Positions 11,757-23,400 of a stretch of DNA of 64,000 nt are shown in pieces. Origin of the DNA: Hysterium pulicare CBS 123377 (lineage: Eukaryota > Ascomycota > Dothideomycetes > Hysteriales > Hysteriaceae); contig AJFK01000443.1 in NCBI GenBank assembly GCA_000467715.1, positions 1 through 64,000 of the forward strand. Direction: 5' to 3'. The first letter of the stretch is position 1. The number at the start of each line of letters is the position of its first letter. The notes under the pieces are model-generated. The model was not told the DNA's origin, did not search any database, and saw only the letters and a program-made list of their open reading frames with translations. The position numbers and the translations under genes are program-made.

Positions 11757-12558
11757 AATTAAGACCAGGTGCCGTGATAACATTGTGCAGTGTAGGTTTA
11801 CATAGGAAGATTGTTTTGACATTTTTAGTTAGGTTAGACGTAGTTGCCGAAATTAGAGGCCGCCTGTAATATTATGGTCGTGAGTAATACGTAACCAAAA
11901 CTTGTTTACCCAATTGCCCTGACGCGGCACCTCTTTTCTTGTCTGCCTACTTAAAATCCGCTGCTCCGTCCCAAAGGTTGACAAAGGTAGACAAATTTAA
12001 CACCGAGTTAATAGAAGATGAAGAGTAATCCCTTTCAGCTAAATGTCTATAGTAGACTGATTAGTGGACTAAAGGTCTAAATACTAAACATGGAGGCGGA
12101 AGCAGTCTTACATCACGACTTTGTTGGTTAAAATACTATTCAATAAGGCTCAAAACTATTCCTACGTTCTATTAAGATACACAAATGACCATTCGCGCTT
12201 TAGCTTCAAGCAGGCAATAATAAAGCACTGCTCTCGCCAAGGCCAAACGTGCTGCAGCGCAGTCATAACGTAGTCCTTGAACAGTGCAAGACGTACATCA
12301 ACTCGTCTTCACTCACAATTGACTAGGCGGCAGCCTCAACACGTCACTTAGTGGAATTCCCCGTGTCCTAGAGTACAACATATGCATTCATCGCACTGGC
12401 GAATTGTGGAGTGGCAGGAAAACGTGCAAGAAGCATTGCACAATTGCAGTCATTTAGGTCTACAGCTGCCAGATACAAAACCCCCGCCTGCTTATAAGTC
12501 TAAGGAGCAAATTCTTCGTACAATTAGAAACGACAGTTGACACCGCGGGCGCGCAAAG
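11757..12558. other. Gene-less interval
   Basis: AT-rich stretch with scattered stops in all frames. I see no gene, repeat or recognisable element. Confidence 0.45.
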
Positions 12559-13652
12559 ATGGCCAACCCCGACGAAGCCCCTGTAGCTCCAGAGACAGCA
12601 TCTAGATAGTCCACCTAGAAGAAGAGTTTGATTAAGCTCAACTACGCGCAAGTGGCAATCATATTTAAAGCTCTCATTCATGGTTGATCTCATTCAATAA
12701 TGTAACGATGTTGCCTTGATTTTGCTTTGAGTTCTCATTGGATAGTCCACCCAGTTTCAAAACATGAAGGAGTTGACGCCGGGGAGGTCAAATAGATCGT
12801 TAGGAAAGTCGAGCAAGAAAGGATTTAGCAAGTTCTTACCACTTTCCGTTAATCCAGTGCACCATAACAATAAGCTTAAGCTGAAAGTAGCCGAATCAAA
12901 ACAACTTCTAGCGAAATTACAAACATGGGAGACTTTAGCTCTCAGAAATATACCCTATCTAGCTAAGGTCCAATAGCCAAGCTAAGTTTTCTATATAGTA
13001 GAAGTGCTTGACTAAAATGCTTGTAGGATATTTTAGAGTTAACAGAAGCCTCCTCCAGACTCCAACCAAAACGCAGACAAGGAGCAGATGCAAAGGCCGA
13101 AGAACAGACGCTGATAAGAGAGGTGCACGAGGCCAAGACCGTTGTGGATGTGGCAAGATCATGCACAGTTGCGGCTGCGGAGAAACTCAACAAGGCAGAG
13201 TGGGGGCATGCGTACGGACGACTTCATAAAATGCTATCACTCTCTTCTAGTTCGAGTAGTCAGATATTAAAACAATATCGGCCCATGATGTCCGAAGGCC
13301 CAACATCTCGGTGCCTACACTCCGCCTTCACTATTACCCTGGAGCAGACACTCTTGGAGGCGTTGAATATCTACTCGCGAGGGATAACGTTACGTCGATT
13401 AACGCCATGGATTGTCTGTCAACGCACCCAATTAGGTTGTATATACAGGCTAACAAGTTTGACGGGGCGGATAACGGGCGAGACCAACTAGCTGCTTCCG
13501 CGAATGCTGTGTGGATGCGCTTTGATGCACTGGTCGACAACCGTGACGATATAATTGAGTTTCCGTTCGACGAACTCAGGGAAACTGTTGTCGACGAAGA
13601 TGTCGCAGACGAATTCGCCGGTTGCTTGTTCGTCGTCTTCGAGGGTGGATAG
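12559..13652 (+). pseudogene. Decayed gene of unknown family
   Basis: Protein-like sequence starts MANPDEAPVAPETASR at 12559, is interrupted by retroposon copy C, and resumes in the same frame with KELTPGRSNRSLGKSSKKG and KLKLKVAESKQLLAKLQTWE. Further coding-like segments follow in changing frames: EVHEAKTVVDVARSC near 13125-13215 (helical, alanine-rich) and VEYLLARDNVTSIN near 13350-13650, ending in FEGG and a stop at 13650-13652. Several frame changes and stops separate the pieces. I recognise no family. The acidic, globular-looking C-terminal part reads much better on the + strand than the serine-rich frame opposite it, which is why I place the gene on +. It could be a remnant of a larger signalling or incompatibility-type gene, but that is only a guess from the neighbouring HET gene. 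Confidence 0.45.
12605..12754 (-). mobile_element. SINE-like retroposon copy C, longest copy
   Basis: A 122-bp insert (12619-12740) is flanked by GATAGTCCACCTAG (12605-12618) and GATAGTCCACCCAG (12741-12754), a 14-bp duplication with one C/T difference. The body aligns with copy A over its whole length, with substitutions but almost no indels, and extends a few bases further at the 5' end (CAATGAGAACTCAAAGC on the element strand). Its 3' end is CTCTTCTT. It interrupts a decayed gene of unknown family. Confidence 0.75.
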
Positions 13653-14949
13653 GAGATCACTGGGGGCTTCTTCTACAAATCGAGCGTATTTGTCTTGCTT
13701 GAGGAGGGAGCGGACGATGTCTCTGTGAGGATAGATGAGTAAGAGCAGATAAAGAAAGCAACAAGGCTGTGAGATGCCAAATTACACATACATGAAGAAG
13801 CTTGCATTGATAAGAGGTAAAATGACCATCAAGCCAAAGACTGCTCGATTAAAATGCATTTCGGTTCTCAGTCAATTGAATATGAAATGCCCGTGAGGCT
13901 TCGAAAATTAGAAATCTTGAATTATCGGGAGGTTGATGACATGGCCCGGCTTTATTTCCAGTCTTGTCCCGCCTCGAATTGGAAGGTGCATTCAACAAAT
14001 CGCCGGAATTGTTCTAGCATTGCTGACCGCGTCGAAGTATACGAGAAACTCCAAACACTTCAAGGCCACATGAGAAGAATTTCAAGAAGGCTGAGACAGA
14101 TTCGGGCGCTAATCCTCGGCCGTGCCTCTCTATCACTGCCAAGTTGCGGAGAAAAGCTTCTGTTAGCTATGTTCCAAGAACGTCGGCAATGTATCCAATG
14201 GTTCTTGCCGTACGAGGCGAGCTGTGTATACAGAGTGGCGGTGTTGATTTAAGCATCCTATTGATATCGTGGGGGGATAGCATGCTGAAAGTAGCTTGGC
14301 CAGTACCCCATGCGTGCCTTGGTTAACCTTATAGCCTCTGAATTGACATTCCTCTCTTCTTCCTTTAATCATTCGCTTCATCACAGCAGAACCATAACAA
14401 CGAATTCGACCCAGATAAGACTAAATAAGACAATTCATCATCTTTTTCATTCGGTGAAAATTGTCTATTCCATATGCGGAGCGACATCCACATATGTTCG
14501 CTATTAATGTAGTATGACAGAAATATGATACAAATGGCGAAAGTACCACCGGGACATGTGTGCTGACCAAAGCTCCCTTGTCGAGCAAAACGAGCGATGT
14601 CGACATCATAGTGTCCTCTATTATTTTGTGAATGATCTCGATTTTAGAGTCGAGCAGCCAGGACAACCGAAATCATTTGACGTTATCCATAACTTTGGAT
14701 AACAGCGGAAGCCACACTTCTGGCTTAATTTAAGTTTGAAGACTCCAGAAAATACCATGGCACCGTTTTCTGGTCGTTTCTAGCTGAGAAGACTCTGCAA
14801 AGGCATCTATATCGAAAGCTAGAAACTGCTGAATTTTGAATTTTGAATCGTGATTCCTTTTCAAGACGACTTCCACAGCAAGGACCATGATAGTCTCTTG
14901 AGACAGCACATAAATTTCTGGCAGCCCTTGATATGAAACCTAATGCTCT
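13653..14949. other. Gene-less interval before the repeat block
   Basis: A 132-codon open frame on + (13854-14252) has some helical character, for example LQTLQGHMRRISRRLRQIR, but no recognisable domain; it may be part of the decayed gene to its left or chance. Repeat modules of the large array become recognisable from about 14.95 kb. Confidence 0.35.
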
Positions 14950-17900
14950 CAGTGCTATAGAAGAACCATGAAAAGTGACTTAGGAAATCACTTTATAGTT
15001 CCACCAACTTCCGACATGGACTGCATTTCTTGCTGCTTAGGCAGTAACGATGACTCTGGGGCAGATAACAAATGCTCAGCCAATGGACTTGGGAAGAAAT
15101 ATATCCAAACCACTCGGCCCAATGTTTCAAATGATTCCAAATAACGACCAAGGCTCCAGCAACTCCACATCGGGTCTTCGTATATGCAGCTTCAGTATGG
15201 CAACCAGATACCGATGAGAGTCATTAATATGGCCGAAGCTTGCGTTTAGAAACAATCATGCAAATATTAGAATCCCATTAGATGGTGAAAAGGGGCGGTC
15301 CAACACCCCAGCGACTCCCATAATGTCTGGTCCGAACCGCTTTGTGGCAGTCAGTAGATAATTATGCCCCATCTTCGTAGTAGGGGAAACCTTTAAGGGA
15401 GTCTGCATTCGTTCAACAACATGAAGAATCTGGTTGATCTCGTATGAATATGTCAGGGCTCTGGTCCAACTGACTTCATCGACGTAGTTGTTTGGTACGT
15501 GGGAGAGTTTGAGCTAGACCACTTCGGCTGCATTTGGCAAGCGCTAGCTTGTACCGTTATTTTAAAGCCATAGGGCATGAGCCTCCTCTGTAATTTCTTG
15601 TGATGCAATCAGGGTCATCGGGCGCTTGATGGTACCAAGTTGAGAGTCCCAGATCGGCCATATTGAGCAGTAGCATGCCGATATCAATTCATCGAAAGCA
15701 TGTGAGCGGAGAGCATGAGTTCGGTGCAAAGAGTTTTTTTGAAGACGAGCAAGGGCGCAACGGAGCATGAGAAGGAATGCCGGCGTCGTGATGGAATCTA
15801 CTCTTATTCAGAGCTGCTATATACCCATTTGAGAGCCTTAGATTGACCATAATCGACAGTAAAAGACCGGTTGTAAGAACTGACAAGTGTATAAATCGCC
15901 CATATCTGTTAGATTTGTTGTTTGAAGAAAGAACCATAGAGCGCCCATAGGGGATGATGTAGATGATGTTGGCTGATGTAACAGTGTCCAGAAACCTGAC
16001 AAATCCACACAAAATCGGAAATATATGCATTTTGGAAACTCAGAAATCATTGAGTGGAAGACAAAAGCAGGGACCATATGGTTGGGGCATTTTGCGCTCT
16101 TGAAGTGGAGACACTGGGCGCTCATCGCGGGAGCGCCGTATTGTTTGTAGGTTCTAGAAGGGTTAAATCTCCAACAGACCGGCATGCATCATCAATCGTA
16201 TTCTTTCTGGACCGGAAAAACCACAGAAGAAGCCCGGATCGAGGGACATAGTACTGAGCCTTGGCTATATAGAAGAACGGCCAGCACGACATTCGTGAGT
16301 AGTATCGGGCGTTTCAGGGATGTAGTATAGTTCAAAAGTCCGAGAGCACCACACGACTTCGAGCTGGAGATTATGTTGCCTTTTAGCGTACGGAAGACGG
16401 ATGTTAAGCATGCAAATACGACCGTCGACGGCCATTCTTGAAATAAAATGATCATGTAGAAGAAGAACCACAAGACACACATTCGGTGAATTGTTCCATG
16501 AGTATGGACATCATATCATCCAGCCCCATAAAATTGATCAAGCATATTGTGCATACAGTCCGGTGTTTGAAGGTAGGGGGAGAGACTCAAGAAAGGAAGC
16601 CATGTATCGAATATCTCCGAATCTTCAAAAAGGAGCGAACAAGATGCCCATGGAAAGCTTCAATACAATCGATGTTGTTGATATACTCTAAACCTTGCCA
16701 ATTCACATTGAAATATTCCTTGCAAAGGGTCTGCTACTCGCAGGACTGCGAAAGAGACGCAATAGCGGAGAACATGATGCAGTTTGGAGGTTCTAGTTTG
16801 AGCAAAGTCCCACCCCACACATACTATGCTTCCAGACTTTCCGCTATCTTGATATCATTTAAAGCTTCTCCGGCTGAACATCGTTTCGTTCTCCAATGAT
16901 ATTATGGAACTCAGACGATGTGTAAAGAGGCACAAGGACAGTAGCCATGAATAGTTACTGCCGATAAGAATGAAGAAGAGCAACAGGGTGACAGGATACG
17001 CATGACAAATTTGGTCTGAACTTGATGGTCTTAGTAACGGTTAAGAATCCAGAAAAGTTCATAGGCTAGTTCAAGCCTACGCTTTCCGACACTGAGACGC
17101 GGGCGGAAGAGACACAACAGCTGAGGCCATCCATGGGCCAGCACCCGTCAATTCGGCTCATGACGGACTTCGCTTGGACTCGATGGAATTAGTATCATTG
17201 AGAAACTCTGAGATCTCCATGTACAAAACGCTAGGTAGCTTCCCCAACCATGAATGAGAGCTTTAAATATAATCACCGCTTACGCGTGATTGATTGACCT
17301 TAATCAAACTCTTTTTCTAGGTAGCTTCCGGCACTGAGACGCAGCGAAATAGACGCAAGAACGGCGGCCATGACCTTTCCGTCATTCACGATTTAAAGAA
17401 GAGCCACGGAGTCCTCATAGGTCTCCATTTTGTTCCAGGAATAATACCCCAGGGGCCCCAATAGCTCCACATGCGTAAGCTCAATGGTAGATATGAACTT
17501 ATAGGGTGTCCGAATCATACTGGAGCGGAGACCATCGACCAAAGTATTTCCCATAGTTGAAGAGAGCTATAGGATGCTTATACCGAAAGTCCTTAAGTTC
17601 TGAGGTTGTTGATGTCATCCAAGCCTCTAAAGCACCATACCTCAGCTAGATCACTAGCTTTTGGCGTCAGAATTCCGCTGAGTGAGTGGCAAAGGCTACG
17701 GTTATGAGGCTTCTCCAGAATTGGGGTTGAAAAAGAGCCACAATCCATTTATAGGCTTTTTAACTACGTTTGTTGGCAACGTTGATACTATAGGAGTCTC
17801 CAAGAAGTCCACATTTGGAGCCAAGCGTAGTTGAGTTGACAATTTGAAGCCGGCGAAAGGGGCGCAAGGAAGACGGCCATTGCCCAACTATAGTAGCATG

Positions 17901-20450
17901 GAATAGTATTGTTCAAATATTACCACCCCACATGAATGCATCAGCAAAGAGTTTTTGGCGTTTTGGTGCCGGTAGAAGAGAGGCAAAAACAGCGGGAGAC
18001 CATAAAAACGGCACTGCTGGTTGCTTCGATGAATAATTGCAGCTGACTCATCGCATGCAGTACTGTAACATGGTTGATATCGTTCATAGTACGAAAAGCA
18101 CCACATCTTCAGGAACTCAGTGGCTTGTGAAATAGACAATCTCAGCAGCCATCACTCATTCAGACGATTGGATGTTGGAAGAAGAGTTACGAATACCCGC
18201 ATCAGAGCAGTAGGAGGATGATATAGAAAAATTTCGTCCATATCCCACCAAATCCATAAACATCCTTTCAGATCCAGTTTTTGCAGTATGATGCTGGCAA
18301 AGGAGAGCCAAGCCCGACACCAATGTCCATTTCATAAGTTGGTGTTTAAAGAGGAGCCACAAGGAACCCATGCCGTTACTCCAAGTACTGAGATGGAATC
18401 GATATTGTTCATAGTGCTGAGAGCACCGCATCATTGGCAAATTCAGGGGATTTTAGCTTCCGGAAGTCGGCGAGAGAGAGACAAGCGCGACGACCATCAG
18501 CCATTTTTTCGAGCTGATTTTAAAGAGATGCCATCGAAAGCTCATGTCGTAGAAATATAAATGTTATATGGCAGAGTATCGTTCAGATCCCAACAACTCC
18601 ACATAAGGACTTTGGCGAAGATTCTTGGCGTTCAAGTCCCGGAAGAAGAGAGGCAAAGACGGGAGCCATCATTTACATCATCACCCTTGGTTTTTGAAGC
18701 GCTACAAACACTTCAATGCATACCTTCAACCATTCACAGCTTGATATCTCCAGAGTCGGATAGCACAACATTCTTCAGAGTTTCGAGGGATTTTAGCACT
18801 CCGAAGCCGATACAAGAACAGAAGCCATGAGTCGAGATTGTAAAGAGCCGGAAAGGAGTTGCACCGCACTCACTTAGGGGTTTAGAGAGAGAAGTTAAGG
18901 GAGTAACTTCAATTTTCAGCCATTCCACATCAGCCCTTGAAGGCGTCCTTTTGGCACTGCCATGCCGGTGGAAGAGAGGAACAGGCCGCGGCATTTAACT
19001 GTTTTGCGATGGTATTTTGAAAAGATCCAGAAGACTGATACCATTACTCCAAGTGCTGAGGTGGGGTTGATGTTGTTCAACCCCACAAAAGGTCCACATT
19101 GAAGGAAAGCTCTCCTCTGGATAGGTACTTGGAACTGGGCGCAGGGACGGCGACCATCATCTCCACTGTTAATATGGGTTTCAATAGAGCTATATAGGGC
19201 TCATAGTTACCTTTAGCAGAGCGTACGTTCGCAATATTATCGATCAAACTCCCACAGGATCCGCATAGTTAACGAATGAAGAATAGATGTAGCTCCAGGG
19301 TGCCGACGGAAGAGAGAGCAAGAAGAACGGCCACCATTTGCTTTGTTTGGATGTTGTTGGCAAAAGGCCACGGAGCATAGATTCTTTCTCTCGCAAAGCT
19401 TTTGTGAAGGAGTAAAGAGTCTGAAGACGGCAGCCATTTGCCTTTTCCTGTAGAGTCATTGAAAAGAGCCATATAGTGTCTTTATGGTTGCTCTTAATAA
19501 GCCGCATACATGAAATAGTATCCAGACCTCCAAAGATCTACATGATAGCAAAGGGTATACATATCTGGCACTCGGGTGCCGATGGAAGAGAACTCAAGAA
19601 AACGGCCATCTTGAGGAAGTGAAAAGCGAGTTAAAGAAGAGCCACGGACTCGCGGAGCATTTTTCCGTACACTGGAGCGAAAATGGTGTAAGGAGATATC
19701 GTTCGGTTCCACATGGGTAGCGACAAAGTCGTATTTCTGGAATCCTCGGGCTAAGGGGGACGGATAGGAGAGCGGAGGTCATCGACCACTTGTCAAAGGT
19801 AGGCCGGAAGCAGAACACCAAAGAAGTCATAAGATGGTTTCAAGGTCTGACTGACTTCGATCTTTTTCAAGGCCGGGAGGAGCTCACATACCATTCCAGT
19901 TTTCCTCTTGTTTAGGTTCGGAGGGTTGGCGGGTAGTAGACGAGAGAGGCCGAATCTATATCCCAAGAATAAATCTGGGAAAGAGCCACAGGATACTCAT
20001 TACTGCGATAGAGAATGCTGTATGAAGGGGTGTCATTCAAATCCTAACAAACCCACATGAGGACCAGTGAAATCATGATTTGGAATCCTCTTGATTGTTG
20101 GGACGGACCAAATAGCGGAGGTCATCGGATATCCAAGACCATCGATTTGAAGCGGAGGAACGAGAGATCTTTGGGCTTTTGTCATTTTGCTATATGTTGG
20201 ATTCGATACATTTCACACTCCCACCAATTCCACATAATAATCCTTAAAGGTTACTCTTCAAGCTCGGAAGGTTGGCGAAAAGCAGGCGAGGGAGGCCATT
20301 AAACGATTGATGATAAAGCTTTCAGTAGAGACACAGGCCACCGACGTCATGGGTCGAGATGTTGATATCAACTAGTCATCGTTTGAACTCCAACCAGTTT
20401 CAACTTCCACATCCAATGGTGAGGAGCGGAGAGTTTGGTAATTGGCGCCG
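14950..20450. repeat. Diverged three-part tandem repeat, period about 168 bp
   Basis: No gene is visible, but three short motifs recur in fixed order on the + strand: (D) a stretch like ATCGTTCATAGT ending in CCACAT; (B) a stretch like CCGGAAGAAGAGAGGCAAAG ending in GGCCAT or GAGCCAT; (C) a stretch like AAAGAAGAGCCACAGG ending in CTCAT. Positions of the CCACAT/CCGCAT of D include 18253, 18426, 18599, 18925, 19094 and 19261, giving steps of 173, 173, 326 (two units), 169 and 167. C recurs at about 16461, 16625, 16797, 16974 and 17135, then 17391, 17557 and 17729. Units are so diverged that only the motif cores and spacing survive. On the - strand each module begins with ATG and reads like MWCS, MGSLWLFF or MAVFLSSLP, but frames are not maintained over more than a few units. 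Function unknown. Confidence 0.7.
17231..17329 (+). mobile_element. SINE-like retroposon copy D, inside a repeat unit
   Basis: A 73-bp insert (17244-17316) is flanked by perfect 13-bp repeats CTAGGTAGCTTCC at 17231-17243 and 17317-17329. It is intermediate in length between copy B and copies A/C and ends in CTTAATCAAACTCTTTTT. Its insertion splits a B module of the 168-bp repeat, so the array is older than this insertion. The perfect duplication suggests it may be the youngest of the four copies. Confidence 0.78.
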
Positions 20451-23400
20451 AGGATAAGACCACATAAGGGGCAAGCCATGTCCGCGTTTGGAGACGTCGT
20501 TATTGGAGCGCACACTACTGCAAACCAGCATTGAGGTTCTTTCCAGATCTGACAGATCCACACCGGAGCGATAGGCTCATGGTCTTGAAAAGATCTGAAT
20601 GGTCCGCACATAGTACCAGTATTCCAAGTAATCTGGAGAAAGTCACCCAGAATCACTACCCGGGGGAAAGACGGGAAGAACATTTGTTGCTGGTACGCGG
20701 AAAAGTGGACGAGATCTCAGCAGTCCCATGGGATACGAAAAGATGAGTGTTGAATGAAGGGTCCAAAGCTCCAGAGGAGTCCCATGATGCCTACTGGTAT
20801 CGTATCTTGGTAGCAAGAACCCCATAGACATTGTGTAGTAGAGAGTTCGAACATTATGTAGCATTTTAAAGGATCAGTTCTGGACAAGAACGATAAGCGC
20901 TTGCATTGGTGTCATATGACCAGCACCATCAGGCGGCTTGGCTCGGAAGTTGACTCCAGACATCATTCAACTCTTTCCAAAAATCCGAAAGGAAAGGCCC
21001 GCCCACATTACGCCGAGAAGGAAGGTACAATGATGGATACGACTCTCCAGCCCGGGCATGGAGGTAGCTGCTACCATACTTCGAGGCCAAAGAGGCAAAG
21101 GTCGGCCACATAAGAAGGTTATGTGACTACGTAGTGATCCAAAAAGCCTTCACAGGTCCCAGTACCGCCATTAGAGTTATGATAGCGAAAGTGGAGGAGA
21201 ACAAGGCTTGCCACATCAGTATACAGTGAGATAGGTAAGGATCAATGCTCTCAAATATCAACAAGGGGACATGTATGGGGATAGTACCATGAGATTGAGA
21301 AGCGAAGAGCCAACCACGCATATAACAGTGATGAAAATCGTGATGATGAATGCTCTCCGGCCATTCATTATGGCAATGTGGGCAATAAGACCAAGTTGAG
21401 AACGGAAAGGCCAACCACACATAGTGCGGGCTGTTGGTCCGTGATAATCAATGTTCCCATGTCCCACCACCTAGACATCATCCTTGTTCTTCGCGGAGAT
21501 GGAAGTCAAGGAATGGAAGCCGAACCACATGAATTAGTAACTATTAAAGTGCTGATCAATGCCGCAGGCTCGCAAAATCCCACACGAGCCCATGGTTTAG
21601 CTGCCGGCTTGTACTTGAGCAGCCACAGACCAACCACATAGCCATAGATAGTGTCGCGCATCGTAATGATCGATGCTCTCCGGCTCGGACATGAACCATA
21701 GACCATGAGACTGTCGAACGTTGAAGTCGAGGGACAAAAGCCCACCAAATGTAGCTGAGTGTATGTTGCTGATCAATGTTGCAGCTAACCTAGAATCTCA
21801 CCCCGAACATGGAACGTAGCGTTGGATGGATTGAACAGCGAAGACCAACCCCATATCGATGGGGTAGAACCATGCTGATAAATGCCACAGAACCAAACTT
21901 CCCATCCGAAGACATGACGTGTAGGACGGTTGTCGAGTTGAAGAGCGAAGTTTTGATCACATTGCGATCACACCTTCCAGCGGGATAACCAATGGCTCCA
22001 AAAATCCACAGAAAGGCATAAGGAAGTGATAATCACGGGAGTTGATCATAATATCTCCAGGTTTTCTTTTTGTGATTTTCAGCTTTGTTCTCAACAACTA
22101 AATAACCCAATGGTTAATTAGGAGCATTCGCTGGCATCAGCACATCGTTTGTTGAAAACTCCATAGTGAGGATCGATGGTCTTTTCGGACTCTAAGCGTT
22201 TCGAGTAGAGAGACCCGATGCATATGCCGATGGTAGTCGAAACCATGATGTGGATGCTAAAGGTGATTGGTTCGAAGTCACAGTTTTTCACGCAGAGGCA
22301 TGTGGAGGCTTGTTCAAGTCATCGAAGAAAGCCCAGCGACATAATGCCATAAATGGCAATAGGATTGATCAATGTTCTCGAGATTCCACAGGAAGACATG
22401 TAGCTGGTGGACTCTGAAAGTCGAGGAGCGGAAAACGAATCGCACATGTTCGTTGCTCGGAAGTGTATGACTGATCCATATTCCCAAGTTCCCGACATAG
22501 AGACATCGAGTTGAGGAATAAAAGATCAACTACATATGTTAGATGGAAATCAAATGATAACCGAGATTTGAAAGACATCTAGTAGAGCTCCGATGGAAGA
22601 CAAGGAGCGGAAGAACAACCACATGCATCGTAGATGAGATCGCTGATTGATCCGCATCCGAGATTGCGGCACGGAGACATGGCTACAGCGAGTCTTTCAG
22701 ATGACGAGTGAACGACCAACCACGCATTTAGTACTCTAAGACTGACGAGTGACCCCAAGATCTAGCACGGACGCATACGTGAAAAAGCGGAGAGGCATTG
22801 GAGCAAAGACCAACCACACATATGGCTCACCGGATTTGCTATATTGATCAAAGTTCCGACGTTCCGGCAAAGACATGAAAGCCTTCCCAGAACTTGGCCG
22901 AAGAAACATAAGACCATCATTTGAAGGACGCTGGTATCCTAGTTGACGATCAATGTTCCCATGATCGAACATGAAGATATCATTTTGGTTTGGTAAAGGA
23001 AGTAAAGAGAGGAAGTCCAACCACGCATGTGGATGGTTACTGATGCTCAATGTTTCCGGGACCCAACATGCAGGCATTGCTATCACGAAGGAAAGAGGGC
23101 AGGTCCAATCATACATCGAGTATTCAATGCTGGGTTGATGTTGCCAGGATCGATCGAGAGGCCATAAATCCGAGAAACCCAAACAGTTGAAAAGCGGAAG
23201 TCCAACCACACATGGGAATGACGGGTGTGTCGAGTTATGTTCCCAGGTTCCCAAAAGCAGCCATGATCCTAAGTAATTCTGAGTAATTGAAAAGTGGAGG
23301 TGAAAACGCCCATGTCAGAAACGTGGGTTCTGGCGTTATGTTCCGAAGAACCAACAAGCAGCCATGTTGTAGGGGAGGACAGGGTTGAAAACCGAAACGG

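Noticed and set aside
10566-12740. Retroposon copies as spliceosomal introner elements
   Set aside because: They occur in both orientations, lack usable GT-AG borders at the duplications, and leave in-frame stops; copy D lies outside any gene.
13334-13660. Serine-rich minus-strand frame of 108 codons
   Set aside because: The opposite + strand frame has balanced, globular composition; the serine run is its antisense shadow.
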